Below are positions 11,459-22,927 of a DNA stretch of 64,000 bases, in pieces (the stretch's first letter is position 1; each line of letters opens with the position of its first letter). Position numbers and translations under genes: made by a program. The notes under the pieces were generated by a model. It was not told the origin of the DNA. It worked only from the letters and a program-made list of their open reading frames with translations, and ran no database searches. The stretch covers positions 3,448,908 to 3,512,907 of the forward strand of contig OX393564.1 of the NCBI GenBank assembly GCA_947652115.1, written 5' to 3'. Origin of the DNA: Blastomussa wellsi (Eukaryota; Cnidaria; Anthozoa; Scleractinia; Plerogyridae).

Positions 11459-11607
11459 CGCAAAGTACCATTTTCAAAAGTACCGTTTCGCAAAGTACCG
11501 TTTCGCAAAGTACCATTTCGCAAAGTACCGTTTCGCAAAGTATCATTTCGCAAAGTACCGTTTCGCAAAGTACCGTTTCGCAAAGTACCGTTTCGCAAAG
11601 TACCATT
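11459..11607. repeat. 15-bp minisatellite, about 10 copies
   Basis: Tandem units of CAAAGTACCGTTTCG with a T/A/C variant (CAAAGTACCATTTCG) fill this stretch. Because 15 is a multiple of 3, it produces spurious repetitive open frames on the minus strand. It lies about 430 bp downstream of exonuclease copy B. Confidence 0.9.
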
Positions 11608-12036
11608 TCGTTGGCTTACGGTACAAGAGGTATACGTCTAAGGGTATAGAAAATATTCCCCATGAATTTAACTGTAACATTTGTCGCGTTTTACTCACTG
11701 ACAGGACAAGCCATATCAAATACTTGTGGCTACAATTATGGACAGAAGCAGTTGAGACACTCCCCGAAAAATACCTGTTTCGTTGAACGCGTGAGTTTTT
11801 CAATCTCCAGTTTTTACATTTCGATCCCCTCTCCCCTTTTCAGTGTTGTAACCACGTGGCAGTGTCCACGGAATGTATGTCAACATTGAAACGGGGGACA
11901 GGAGGGTTTGGCTATCGACAGAAAGGTGTGATTTTCAATTACGGAAGGACGCCGATAGAAAGCGTTTGTTTTGCTCAAATGTGTCAACACTTTCGTCCAT
12001 GATTAATTGTAGCCAACCATACACCAAAATGGAAAT

Positions 12037-13057
12037 TTACTCTGTTTTTAGCTCCTTAGGGTTGACGTTTTTGTCAGGTGTATCGGCTTTACGTTTCTGT
12101 GAATTATTGACCTTGTTCAGTACCGCTGCTCTATATATTAAACAAACTCTCTCATCCTTCTCGAATCCCGAAAACAAGGCGGCTTCTATTTTCTCTTTTG
12201 ACAGTTCTTCAAGCGTCTTCCCTCTTAGCGAAGGCATCGTACCATAAAATTTCTCTGCGCGTTCAGCAAACGGTTTCAGCTCTTCGTCGGACGTCTTCCT
12301 CTCCTTCCAAATCACCCCTAAAGCAAGAAACAATTCTGTGTCGATTATGCACTGCGGGAAGTCGTTAACAAGGTCGGCGATGTTTGAGTAACTGTTTATC
12401 TCTAGCAGTTTCTTCAGGAGTGAATGTGCGGCGAGGGAATCACACACGGCATCATGGAGTCCTTCTTCCCAGATTAACTCTCCCTGTTCGAACAAAGAGA
12501 ACTCTTCACATTTTTGTTCATCTCCTGTCGAAACACAAGACTGATAGCGAAAGCTAAGGGCCTTTTTGGTCCGTATAGAGAACTTGTCCAGCAGAGTTTG
12601 AGCTCTAAAATTCTTTTGATCGGGGAACGATTTGATCGCAAGTCTAAGTAGGTCAATCCACTTGATCTTTCTCATAACCGCTTTGTTATCTTCGTTACCT
12701 TGTAGTCTGTCAAACTCACCCATCAAGAAACTCCAGTCAGAGATGCAGTTATAACAAGCAACATACTCAACGTTTTCCAAGAATTTACACAACTTCGACG
12801 CTACGTCAACAAATGTTGGCTTCTCTTGAAGAATATCAGGAGATATTTTGTGAACTCGGTAAGCCCCTGTTTGTTCTCCTCTTGGTTTACAAGGATTAAC
12901 ATACGTCATCCAAGGTGTAACAATATCATTTTCAACTTTAACAACGCCTATTTGTATGATGCGGTCTTTCTTTCTTTCCATCCCTGTGGTTTCGATGTCC
13001 AACATTGCATAGACTGGTGGAAGTCTTTGGTTTGGCTCTGCTACCATGGAGCACATG
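12037..13057 (-). CDS. DEDDh 3'-5' exonuclease domain protein, copy B (main exon)
   Basis: This is the paralogue of copy A in the same orientation about 5.5 kb away, and the proteins align over the whole exon. The exonuclease motifs are intact: LDIETTG (ExoI), CYNCISDWSFL (ExoII) and LHDAVCDSLA (ExoIII), so it should be catalytically competent. The same C-terminal extension (FPQCIIDTELFLALGV... KLEELSKEKIE-like helices, ending in a basic QKRK cluster) is kept. The exon probably begins at the acceptor GTGCATTTGCAG|ATC (exon start 13057), exactly matching copy A's intron position. The open frame continues upstream to an ATG at 13092, which could instead serve as a start if no upstream exon exists. 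I could not find a counterpart of copy A's acidic 46-codon first exon, so the 5' end is unresolved. Confidence 0.8.
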
Positions 13058-14040
13058 ATCTGCAAATGCACATTATTCATCAGTACACCCATTTTTAATG
13101 TGTGTACATTAATATATTAGAAAAACCATTAAGACTTGATGAGAGTTCAAACTCCCGCGCTCCTTTTGCCTGAAACTCTCTTGCACTCTCATGGACTCTC
13201 GTGTGCTCACATCGACTTTGAACGTGCTCAAATTTTCGTGAGTCATTGAGAGTTTTCACTCGTTTGGCCCGAGTTGATGATAGCCGATAAGAGTTGACGA
13301 AAACTCTCACGAGAGTGTTAGCTAACTCAAACCAATTCTCATCCTCAATTGGCCAGGCTTGAAATAGTGTAGCCTTTACACTGGGTTAGCTCAGGTAGAG
13401 TAACTCTTGGGAGGGGTGACCATTTAAGTGAGGTAGGTCCAGATCCCCCGAACCTCCCCCTGGATCCACCAATGGATAGCTCTCGGGTTGAATAGTCCTA
13501 CCCTTAGATGGCAACACCCTTAAACAGGGGAAGCTCGTATAGTATTTGTAAAGTCAGCATTATTTAGGAAACCCTTTGGATAGCATATCCCAAGGGGAAA
13601 CCAGCTTTAAGTTGATCTAGCTAACCATTAAGGGGAGGAACAACCCTGGGGAGGGGAGGGGCATTTTCCTCCCATAGCAGAGAGACTGGGATGGTTTCCT
13701 TCTCACTTGGGGGTGCAAATTTCAGAAGATGGCCTAGCTGCAATTTAAAGGGCCTATTATAACCACAGTAACCTTCCCAGATGAGCTTCTCCAGTCCAAG
13801 GCTGTTTGCATGGTGGGATGTCGATCCCAGCATTGTATCAACAAGACCTTTGTAGACAGTAGTTGAGGTGAAGTGAACTAACCCCTGGAGGGATTATCAG
13901 AAATTAGATATACTGTTAGGTATAGCTCGCTAAAATATTCCTGTGAAATAGTAACTGTCAATATTTCCATAACTGAAGGATGAATATCAATTTATTACCA
14001 ATGAAATGTTTATAACGAAAGTTTTACACAATTCCATTCT
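13058..14040. other. upstream region of exonuclease copy B
   Basis: Includes 13130-13340, a patch rich in GAGAGTT/AACTCTC words in both orientations that looks like an old inverted-repeat element. The rest is G-rich non-coding sequence. No first exon for copy B was recognised. Confidence 0.4.
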
Positions 14041-14208
14041 GCAGGGATGTAGCTAGTATTTGTCACAGGCGGAAATGTTGACTTAACAGGCGGGTACTTT
14101 GGGCTGAAGTGGTAGTTTTTTAAAGACCACAGGTCGTTTTTCAGCCGGTAAAACAATACTGACAGCCGGGTATTTTCCCCGGCTTCCGGTTATTATCTAC
14201 ATCCCTGC
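14041..14208. mobile_element. MITE with GCAGGGATGTAG termini
   Basis: Left end GCAGGGATGTAG and right end CTACATCCCTGC are perfect 12-bp inverted repeats. The interior has internal inverted words (CAGCCGG). Non-coding, 168 bp. Confidence 0.85.
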
Positions 14209-14456
14209 TCTGCTGCCTATACTGTTTTTCTAAACCTCCTCGGACGAGTGGTTACTGTTCAAACTTCAAACACTACTTAAAATAAGGAATTGTTGTGTTC
14301 TTGCTAGTGTTGTTGTTTTTGCATGGAGTCATTTTACCTAAATTCAAGAAATATGAATAAAAATCATATCAAGGGTGTGAAAAAAATCTAATACCCAGGC
14401 TCATTGTCGCGTGGAGCGCCTGGAGGTCAAAAGTCTTTTGCGAATTACGGTAACTA

Positions 14457-15055
14457 CAGTGGAATCCCGATTTCTCAAACCTCCAGGGGAAACGCAAATT
14501 GGTTCGAGATATCGAAAGTGGCATCAAATTACGCTTAATTGGCTGGGTATTGTTTGATTATGAGTAAGTGTTCAAATTTTAACAAAAATGCATCCTTTTT
14601 TAAATGTACAGTAGATCTTGACCTTTATTTACAAACAAAACGTACTTAAAAAACAAAAACGGAACATAACAGAACACATATAGTGTAGAGTCTGTATATA
14701 GCACTCACTCAATTTAGCTGAAATAATTTGTAATAACTTGTTGCTTCTTTGCAACCAAGAAACTCTTGTCTATGATTTGAGAAATGTTTCTGGTACTTTT
14801 GTGCATATTATCGAGGTGCGCATCATCAGCAAAAAATGCCGAATGTGTTAAGCAGGTTTGAGTTTTCGAGGGTCAAGTTGTTCCACAGGAGTCAAAATTG
14901 GTTCGAGTTATCGGGAGTTTCGAGAAATCTAGGGTTCGAGAAATCGGGGGTGAAATTATAGAGCTTGAGGGAAGCAAATCCAAGGGAAACAAGGTTTGGT
15001 TTGAGTTATCGGGAGGTTCGGGAAACCAAGGGTTCGAGAAATCGGGATTCCACTG
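14457..15055. mobile_element. Tc1/mariner-Tigger (pogo)-like non-autonomous element
   Basis: The terminal inverted repeats CAGTGGAATCCCGATTTCTC and GAGAAATCGGGATTCCACTG are perfect over 20 bp and flanked by TA on both sides (14455-14456 and 15056-15057), the target duplication of this superfamily. Near the right end the terminal motif (GGTTCGAGAAATC) is repeated internally at about 14870-14950. No transposase frame is present, so it would have to be mobilised in trans. Confidence 0.85.
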
Positions 15056-15057
15056 TA

Positions 15058-16995
15058 GTCTGTTTTCGAAGATGTTTGGGAGATAAACTACTCCAAAATG
15101 ATCATTCTCTTCAGATTTTAAGTTGAACTGAAATTCCAAAGGGCTTGAAAAGAAATCGGAAATTCCGAAAGGGAGGGGGATTAATGATCTTGGAATTCAT
15201 AAGGCAGGAAGGATAGAGCATATTGGAATTTCTGAAGGCAAGGAGGTGGGAGGGGGAGGGATTAAAAATGTTCATGCTGCCTCTGGTAGGATATGGATAT
15301 TTCCTGGAATGACCCACTCAGGCCATAAGTGCCGTCAAATATACAACCTCTGAAATCGCAAAATAAACATGTCACAAAAATTAAGATACACCCTAACAAT
15401 AAAGCATCCCAGAATAGTCCATAGTGGGGAGTACCCCCTCACCCAGTGCCAGCTCTGCATCATGGTGGCACAAGGATATATTTAACAATTATTCCACGAG
15501 CACGTGTTGGATATGAGATGGTAGATAGCCAATATCATAGCCTCATATACCATTGCCTCTAAACTAATCAAAACTCAGGAAATGTAATATACAGTACCAT
15601 AGCTAGTTTTTAATAATGATAGCTCTATGATTTACCGGACCGGACACAACAAGCTGCAGAACCGTGTACCGGTTCAAAAGAGCCGATACAAACGACCAAC
15701 CAATACACTAACCAATGAATCCTGCACAACGAAAATTCGAAAATTCCCTCGAGCACTGGTACACGAGGACAGAACAAAGGATCTCTTTGATCTTCTTTAA
15801 TTCCTAAGCCCAAGCTGGGAGAAGAAAATTTATCTGGCTAGGATAGAGAGGTTGCAGAAGGTTCTAAAGGTTGGAGATCCTTACCTTACATTTTACTTCC
15901 ACGAGAGAATCACGAGTAGGACCTCACGAGCGAGTTTATAGATATCCAAGATGGCTGCCAAACAACACAATAACTGGCCCCAGTCCACCTCATCCCGATA
16001 TTTTTACCTACTTTCTCGGAACTAAATCGGAACTTTCATTCCGGGAAAGCGGCACCAGCAAAAATTTTCACATCGTAATAGAATCAATTGAGTTACAACG
16101 TTGTGTCTTGACTAAGAAAAAGTACAAAGAAACCGCCTACAAGGCCAGTTTTCGAATAATCATATACACTGGGGAAACATATTAAACATTTCTCATCGCG
16201 TTTCCGAAAAAGGTAGGCCGCAAGACGACCATCTCAGGTACATGTACTGCGATTTATAATATTGCTATCGACTAGAAAATAATAAAAAAATATGTTACAG
16301 TTTAGATAACTATCCATGCTAGAATATAAAGCCAATCTTCTATAAACAGTTATAAAGAAAAATAGTTTCTCTTGTTTTCGTGTTTGCATGCTGATGCGTT
16401 TGAAACGAAGTCGTAGCGAAGTTCGGACTACCTTGCCGTGAAAATCCATGTTGAAATATTTATTTCAGGAAACGTACGTTGTTTTTAATATAAACTTTAA
16501 AGTTATGAACCACCGTAGAAAGTAAATTGTCTCGTTCGCAATCGCAGTCGATTTTGGGTGAAGTGGCTTGTCACGCAACGCTTTCTCCCCCATTCATGGG
16601 GTACGTTACCTGACGAGCGAAAAAACAACGGCTGCGAAGGAGACTATACATAGCTATAGCTTATTTTATTTAACAAAAGTTGAAAAAGAGGAGCTTTGTG
16701 CCGCAATAACTTATTAAGGAGTAGTCCATGGTTTTTTTGCCACCAGTCAGCCACGCCTGTTATAGTTTACATGTGGGATTTTCAGCATTATATATTTTAC
16801 GCGGAGTGTGTCGAAACGAAAGAGATCACTGAAAAACTTGCTAAGGTTAATTCAAACACGTTTTTACTCACTCCAGTAACATAACTTACAGCAATGCAAT
16901 AAGACTATGCTTCACTATAAAATGTCCATAATTTCAATGACATCAAAAATAAGGCTGACTTTCGCTTTCCGATCTCAATCCAACCTAGCTCAGTA
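15058..16995. other. intergenic, no gene recognised
   Basis: Contains G/A-rich sequence at 15160-15260 and AT-rich sequence after that. A 104-codon plus-strand frame (15871-16185) has no recognisable domain and I do not call it a gene. Confidence 0.4.
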
Positions 16996-17063
16996 CTCAG
17001 GACCCAGGGTCTCTCCTCTCGCTCCGGAAGGGCGGGAAGATGAGAGACCCTAGGAACGAGGTT
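16996..17063. mobile_element. short hairpin MITE in the 5' flank of the zf-3CxxC gene
   Basis: ACCCAGGGTCTCTC... and GAGAGACCCTAGGAACGAGG form a hairpin of the same family as 24909-24976 and 60100-60137. It ends 88 bp before the start codon of the zf-3CxxC gene. Confidence 0.7.
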
Positions 17064-17150
17064 GTCATGGTCAGCTGATCTGATCTACCGCGACATTTCT
17101 TTTCTCTTCAGCTCGGAAATTCGAACTCAACGAGAATTTGAAAACCGATA

Positions 17151-20098
17151 ATGGCTTCTCAATTTGATGACATCACGCCGCACCTAAACCTGAAAGAATA
17201 TTGGCACAGGACCTTTGGTGAAATCTTCCAGGACTTCCGCCCGGACGAGTGGAGCCTGGAGCCAACCAACACTGACATGCCGGAGGGATGGCGACGGTTT
17301 AAAGACGGTGCTAAAGTGAAGTTCCGCTGTGAATGTGGGCGTGGTTGGACGTCCATGGCCGGCATAGTTATATTTTGGTTCAAGAAAATTGACGAGAACG
17401 AGAGAAAGAACGCAGTGAAGACAAACGAAGGGAAGGGAAAAAATAGTGAAGGGAAAGATGGAGAGGACTGCAAGGATAATGGCAACGCATCGACAATGGG
17501 CACAAGAAAACTCTGTAAGTGTATTTTGTTTTAACATTTAATTTAGCACGTCTGTATAGGGGAATCCTTGTTTACAATACATGCCTCATTAGCAAAACAG
17601 TTTCAGTTGCTGATTGAGTTACAAAAAATATCAATTCTGACCATTGAAAGGTAGCATGATTAGCTTTCGCTATAAATTTGAGCCCGCTATATTACAGCGC
17701 GACGCGCCTTAGTTGGCCACCCAACAAACCTTTTTGACAAGTTAGCCGATCAGAGAACGCGAATTTGTTTTAGTTGTGCCGCCTCCTTGTTAAAAGCGCG
17801 ACATGTTTCGTGTCAGCAGCTTTGAACATTGAAAGGTGGGACAGCGAAAACAAATTCGCGCACTCTGATTGGCTAATTATAACTTGTCAAACAAGTTTGT
17901 TGGGTAGCCACACTAAGGCGCGTCGCGCTGTAAATACTTTTAATTTAATCTGGGTTTGGATTTAATCTGGGTTTTTTCCACCCAGAAATTTTGCAGTTTT
18001 TTAAAGCCGATTATTACTTTTCACAGGCTCTGTAAATATCTGGAGTCAGTTTGTATATAGCATGATGCCTAGTAAGAAAAGTTGTATGCTGATGAGACAA
18101 AATGTAAACAGTGACGTCAGAATGAATCTCCCTATATTCTATTTTAACCCCTCCCCCCGCCCTCCCCCGTGAAACGATTACTTGCGCCAGGGCGTTCATT
18201 GATCCTCACCGGGAACGTCGAATAAAAACCGGGGCCTCTGTCAAATTGATGGAAGTTCCCGATTTTACTAAGTTTCATTAAAAACAATTCCCACGGAACA
18301 AGTATTTTGGTTTGGCTGTGATTAAACGTTAGTTCAGAATTTGTTACTCCATCAAAGCAATAGGGCCCTGGCCTTCCCGCTTGTCTTTGTATTTCTATGA
18401 GCTTTGCTTCTCTTTCTCGTTTAGATTCTTTAAGAGTTAAAGTGTACGGTCAGCAGTGCAGGGGATGTGATGATGACAATTTCCAAAATCCGAGATGGTA
18501 CCGGGAAGAGGTTACAAAAGTCTTAAAGAACGTTCACCAGAAAATAGGAGAGGTAAGTGTTTCTACTGGTGTCACAAACGGTGAGTTTGGCCTTTTAAGT
18601 CGGGTATTACGCTGATGGTAAGCCTATTTTCAGTTACAATTGCTGTTGCAGGCCCGTGCCTGTTTTCATATCACACTGCCTTAAAAACGCACGAAATTCA
18701 GTCTAAGGCAACCTAATTTTCAAAATTCCCGGGAAGGGGAAAGGAGCACGCTCCCGGACACCCCTAGAGGGTCGCGCCTCCGTCGCTCGTTCGGTCCTAC
18801 GGCGAGTTTTTTAACCATGTTACATGATACGACCTCTGGCCGTAACCAAATTGTGAGCATGCGTAGAAAACACGTTTTGTAGCTTTCAGCCAATCAGACG
18901 ACTTTGTGCATGCGCAGAGTAACGGGCAGTCCGTGATTCGCGGACTTCCGGTGTTGGACCTTCCCAGAGGTCGTGATTCTTGGTGCTGACCAAAAGGATC
19001 GCGGCCTCTGGGAACGAGAATGTAGTACTGCACTGCTCGAGCATGCGCATATTACACAATGTTGCGTTAAAATTCGTGAAAATTCTGGTAACAGTGTTAC
19101 AGGTTTTTTATCCCTTTCAAATTGCTGCAATATCTTACCGCAACAACATTTTCGACTAAAAATCGTATGACGTGCCATGTTACACTACGCCGTCGATTTT
19201 TTATGCAACAGTGTTGCGTTAAAGTCGTCGTTAAAAATCGTCTCGTTACGGCCGGCTGTTTTTTGGGATGGGAGCGTACCAGAAATCATGGAAAGGCTGC
19301 GAAGGAGTCAGACTATTTACAAAATACTTACACAAAATTGCAAGAGCATCAAGAAAAGGGGACATTTCTTCCTGGATGCTGAATGAAATAAGAACAATAA
19401 TACTGAAATACACTAAACAGTAAAGAACGTGCAGTCAGGGCAAGTCCACCTGGCAATCATAGGTGACACTGACTTCAGGTTGAAGTCAGAGCCGTACCTA
19501 CCAGCAAGCGAACCGAGGCCCTTGCGTCGGTAAACCTTTCAATCTATTCATTTATTTTAAGTTGCTGTAAGAGGCCATATATGCATTTTTTTCTAATATT
19601 CCCTCTGTAATGATTTTCTTCAGGATTCCGACGGCACTGGTAGTTATGTAATATATCAAACACGAGAGACAGTGTTTCATCACACTTCCAAACACCGAGA
19701 AGAGAGTTGAAAATACGACGCGCAGCGGAGTATTTTTGACGAACTTCGAGGTGTTTGGAAATGTGATGAAACACTGTCTCGAGTGTTTGATATATCTTCT
19801 CAATCGAAACTAAAACTATGGAGAAAACGAAGAAGTAAAATCGTAAAAATCTATGCTAATTAAGATCACATTTCCAAACTACGGTTACGGTTCTGAAATT
19901 TCTTTGTTATAACGTGATGAATTATTAATGAGTTTGAGAAATTTGTTTAGCAAATGCGTGCATATCATTTCTGTGTTACAGGCGTTCTACAACTTTCCAA
20001 GGCAAGAGACTGATAATAGCAGGAGACAAGGTAGGCCGCGGCAGCCACATGACTCGCGGCGTTGTCAAGCTTGCAGGGATGGGCATTGTAGGCAATGA
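17151..20098 (+). CDS. zf-3CxxC domain protein (RTP-like), complete, three exons
   Basis: Gene model join(17151..17514, 18425..18552, 19982..20098), 202 aa. Donors T|GTAAGT and GAG|GTAAGT, acceptors TTTAG|AT and TTACAG|GCG; the junction phases (1 and 0) agree. The protein is built like the receptor-transporting-protein zinc-finger family. It has HRTFGEIFQDFRPDEWSL at residues 19-36, GWRRFKDGAKVKF then C60-E-C62 and GW at 47-66, VYGQQCRGC (C133, C136) in exon 2, and C192-Q-A-C195 with DGHC200 at the extreme C-terminus. Between the first and second zinc-ligand pairs is a 30-residue Lys/Glu/Gly-rich linker (82-115). There is no C-terminal membrane segment, unlike vertebrate RTPs, so it is probably soluble. 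Vertebrate relatives help odorant and taste GPCRs reach the surface; the function here is unproven. The first pair is CxC rather than CxxC. Each intron holds one foldback element. Confidence 0.88.
17691..17935. mobile_element. foldback MITE in intron 1 of the zf-3CxxC gene
   Basis: Inverted ends ATTACAGCGCGACGCGCCTT and AAGGCGCGTCGCGCTGTAAAT, continuing imperfectly inward (GGTTTGTTGGGTGGCCA-type words, CGCGAATTTG). 245 bp, non-coding. Confidence 0.88.
19651..19795. mobile_element. foldback MITE in intron 2 of the zf-3CxxC gene
   Basis: Arms of about 50 bp: ATATATCAAACACGAGAGAC through GTTTCATCACACTTCCAAAC, and the near-perfect reverse complement at 19750-19795. 145 bp. Confidence 0.88.
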
Positions 20099-20800
20099 TC
20101 GATTCCTTCGTCTTAATTATTACCTGAATGCTTCTTTTGTGCCCAGCTTGTGGATAAAGACGCAAAGAAATGGATAATTCATGATATCTAAATTGGTTTT
20201 CCCATTTTTGGGCCAGAAAACCAAAATGCTGTGTTTCCTCGGACAAAAGCCACGTTGACGGTTACTGGTCACTGCGCACATTTTATTTTTCATTATTTGT
20301 GTAATTTAGTTTGCTTATGTTTCCTTCTTGCAATGTACTTTCATGTAGGAATAATTTGTAAATAGTGCAAAAAAAAACCGTAAAAAAACCTTAACTAGTA
20401 TGGATAGCGGAGAAGTCAAAGTAGTCACGTCCCGATAAATTGCACGTGTAGTTGTTGGGTTTTCATTGACTGAGAAGTTAAGGAAAACAACAACAATAAA
20501 AATACGACATCTTTTAAAGAAGCAAATTTTTAAATTGTATATAGGAAAATTTTAGATTGTTTATGTCAATATTATTATTATTTTAAATTATTTCTTTGTT
20601 TTTTTTTCTTTTAACGTTTTTCGTTTCACGCAAATGTTTTAACGAGTTTTTTATCACTCCTGGATGTAGCGTGGGTATTGTTGTTGTTGTTGTTATTATG
20701 TTGACCAATGAAAAACCCAGTTAAATAGTCCGGGGAGAGTGGAGATATCGAAGAGGTCACGTGTCAATAAATCGCTCGTACAGTTGTTGCCTTTTTTATT
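20099..20800. other. 3' flank of the zf-3CxxC gene
   Basis: The probable 3' UTR; a candidate AATAAA lies at 20495-20500. Nothing else was recognised. Confidence 0.4.
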
Positions 20801-20952
20801 GGTTGTGACTGGAATGGATACTTCAAAATAAGGTGGGGCACCTTGTGATGCTTAAACAGTGGTCAGGAACCCGTTAATCCAGTCACCAGGTATAAACTTA
20901 AGCATCACAAGGTGTCCCACCTCATTTTGAAGTATCCATTCCAGTCACAACC
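20801..20952. mobile_element. foldback element with ~62-bp arms
   Basis: GGTTGTGACTGGAATGGATA... through CACCTTGTGATGCTTAA is repeated inverted at 20891-20952 with few mismatches. The loop is about 28 bp. 152 bp in total. Confidence 0.9.
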
Positions 20953-21122
20953 CTTTTTATTGGCCGAAAAGTGAAACAGGCATTCAAGAAACCAGCCAAT
21001 GCACTATCAAGCAGAGATTATATAATAATATGTGTTATCAAATTTATTAACATAAATTTAACGGCTCGTAACATGGTCTGTCTTCTTTTCAATTCAATTT
21101 AAAATTAACTTACAGAAACTAT

Positions 21123-21229
21123 AAAGCCTCGTTCACGCTTAAAGGAAACTGTTTCTTTTTCTTGTGCTTAAGCTTGTACTTATTTCATTTGTGTTACGCT
21201 TATTCCACAAGTGTGAACCAGGCTTTGGT
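21123..21229. mobile_element. small MITE (AAAGCCTCGTTCAC ends)
   Basis: AAAGCCTCGTTCACGCTT at the left and AAGTGTGAACCAGGCTTT at the right are imperfect inverted ends around a short non-coding interior. Confidence 0.65.
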
Positions 21230-21411
21230 CTGGTTAGACAATATGCACGAAAAGTTCCTTGTCTGTTCATAATTAATAAGTTTTCATTATGTATGTCATT
21301 CTGGAAATGGCTTCTGTACCAGGCTACATGCCGCCAAAACAGCATTGGTAGCACTTTATTAAACTTGCTAGAAGCACGAATTTGATAAAACGGACTTTCA
21401 CTGGTTGTGTA

Positions 21412-21595
21412 AAGGCTGGTTTTCACTAGCGCACAAGCATAGGCATAACGACGTTACAAACACGAGCATAAGAAGAACAAACACATTTGTTTTTGTTATG
21501 TTGTTATGACTAGGAATCGCCACGACCTAAGGCGACACAAGGATAAGAAGAACAGACAGTGTCCTTTCTTGTCCGTTCTAGTGAAAACCAGCCTT
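21412..21595. mobile_element. MITE with AAGGCTGGTTTTCACTAG termini
   Basis: AAGGCTGGTTTTCACTAG at the left is a near-perfect inverse of CTAGTGAAAACCAGCCTT at the right. 184 bp, non-coding. Shares the design of 21123-21229 (GTTCAC/GTGAA ends). Confidence 0.88.
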
Positions 21596-22309
21596 AATTG
21601 ATCTGCACGAGGCTATGTAAACACAGCTGTGACGCATTCAAACATTTTGCCGGCGTTTTTTGTCTGCCGATTTTCTTTACATAAGGCCCTGTTACATGTA
21701 GCCTAAGAGCAGCTGCTTTGCATCGGGGGTACGCCGCTCACAGGCGAATTATTTTATAGTGAGCCTGCTCACAGACTATGTTACAAGAGGATACTTTAAA
21801 TTCTGTGACTTACAACGCAAAAAAATGCATTGCAAGATCCGTTTTGAGTTGCAAGAGAAGTAGAATTATCCTCTACTTTTCGCCGCAACATTGGCAGAGA
21901 AGTTGCTGTGCGCGGGTGACATGTCCGATCGGCAAGCGCAACTTGGCACTAGAATCATTCGAAAGTATTTGAGGACATCTGTAACTCTCCTCAGCTATAG
22001 TTTACATATAAATGAAACTACCTGTAATTATTGATTAATAAAAATTGCAATGCTTGCATAGTTTTATAATCAATAAAGATGAATAAACTTTGGAGTTTTC
22101 CCTTACTGTCTCTCGTGTTCGTACCAGGCTTCGTACACCGCGGTAGCTCGCGTATCTGCCGCTAATCTAGGAGCCTGTGGACTATGTGAAGTGATAGATT
22201 GCTCAAAGAGCGCCCAAAATGTGATGAGACTGAAGATTACGTAATATAAATATGAGATGGCTCATCTCGACTAGGACTGAGATGTTAAGAAATTTTTTCA
22301 TGAAATTTG
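21596..22309. other. intergenic, nothing recognised
   Basis: No gene or structure that I can support; the 64-codon frame at 21778-21972 is not distinctive. Confidence 0.4.
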
Positions 22310-22512
22310 GTATTATTTAAAGTATATGAAATAATTGTTTTTGAACTGCGGATGAAGACGAAAGTGAGAAATAATCTTCCCAGTGAATTTCCAATTTAAG
22401 CAATTGGAATAAAGAAGCCTGGAAAAATTCAGGGCTTCAATGCGATTCGAACCCATGACCTCCGCTATGCCGGTGCGATGCTCTACCAACTGAGCTATGA
22501 AGCCACACATCG
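22310..22512 (-). mobile_element. tRNA-derived SINE-like repeat
   Basis: Read on the minus strand, the head looks like a tRNA: GGCTTCATAGCTCAGTTGG (A box), GTAGAGCATCGC, then the B box GGGTTCGAATC. The anticodon stem does not pair (TCGCA versus AGCGG), so it is not a working tRNA gene. A hairpin follows (GAAGCCCTGAATTTTTCC...GGCTTC), then a tail with TTCATCCGCAGTTC. The adjoining 22530-22760 sequence (with GACGAAGGGCTAACGCTCG) looks repeat-derived as well. Confidence 0.7.
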
Positions 22513-22552
22513 GTAGGGAGGTCAATTTATTGAGTTCACATGAAAGGGAAAG

Positions 22553-22900
22553 ATGATCTTCGCAGTGAATTTGTTACGGCCGTTTCTGCAACTGTTTTGG
22601 ATATACAATTTAAGGGTTATCTTGATTTTACTACATCAGCACTGCATTAGCTCATGTACACGCACCGCGATTCGCTCCGACGAAGGGCTAACGCTCGAAA
22701 CGTCAGCTCTCGAATCCCTTTGCGGTGCTTTACGGTTTACATTATCGACCAAATTATATTGTTATACTTCCCACCGACGCAGCACCACAGTTTCATTAGA
22801 AACTTACCCCCTCTATATACATGATACCCTATCATTGAGCATTCCATTATTAGCAATTTTTTGCACATTTCACCTTGACCCGTCGTTCTCTCTTGTGTCC
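22553..22900 (+). repeat. probable interspersed-repeat sequence
   Basis: A 133-codon open frame crosses this stretch, but its core (SDEGLTLETSALES...TLSTKLYCYTSHRR) looks like a repeat frequently found in cnidarian DNA rather than a host gene. This is pattern recall, not a search result. It lies against the 3' end of the GPCR gene. Confidence 0.4.
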
Positions 22901-22927
22901 GTTGGTGTGTTGCTTGTCCTTCGATTC

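Noticed and set aside
11389..11803. Repetitive minus-strand open frames (RNGTL-type and CETVL-type repeats)
   Set aside because: Produced by the 15-bp minisatellite; no other coding evidence.
15871..16185. 104-codon plus-strand frame
   Set aside because: No domain or motif, no homology that I recognise; could be chance.
17159..17537. Two antisense open frames of 114-117 codons
   Set aside because: They are opposite-strand shadows of exon 1 of the zf-3CxxC gene, which has the recognisable domain and splice phases.
22440..22510. Functional tRNA gene (minus strand)
   Set aside because: A and B boxes are good but the anticodon stem does not pair and SINE-type tail sequence follows.
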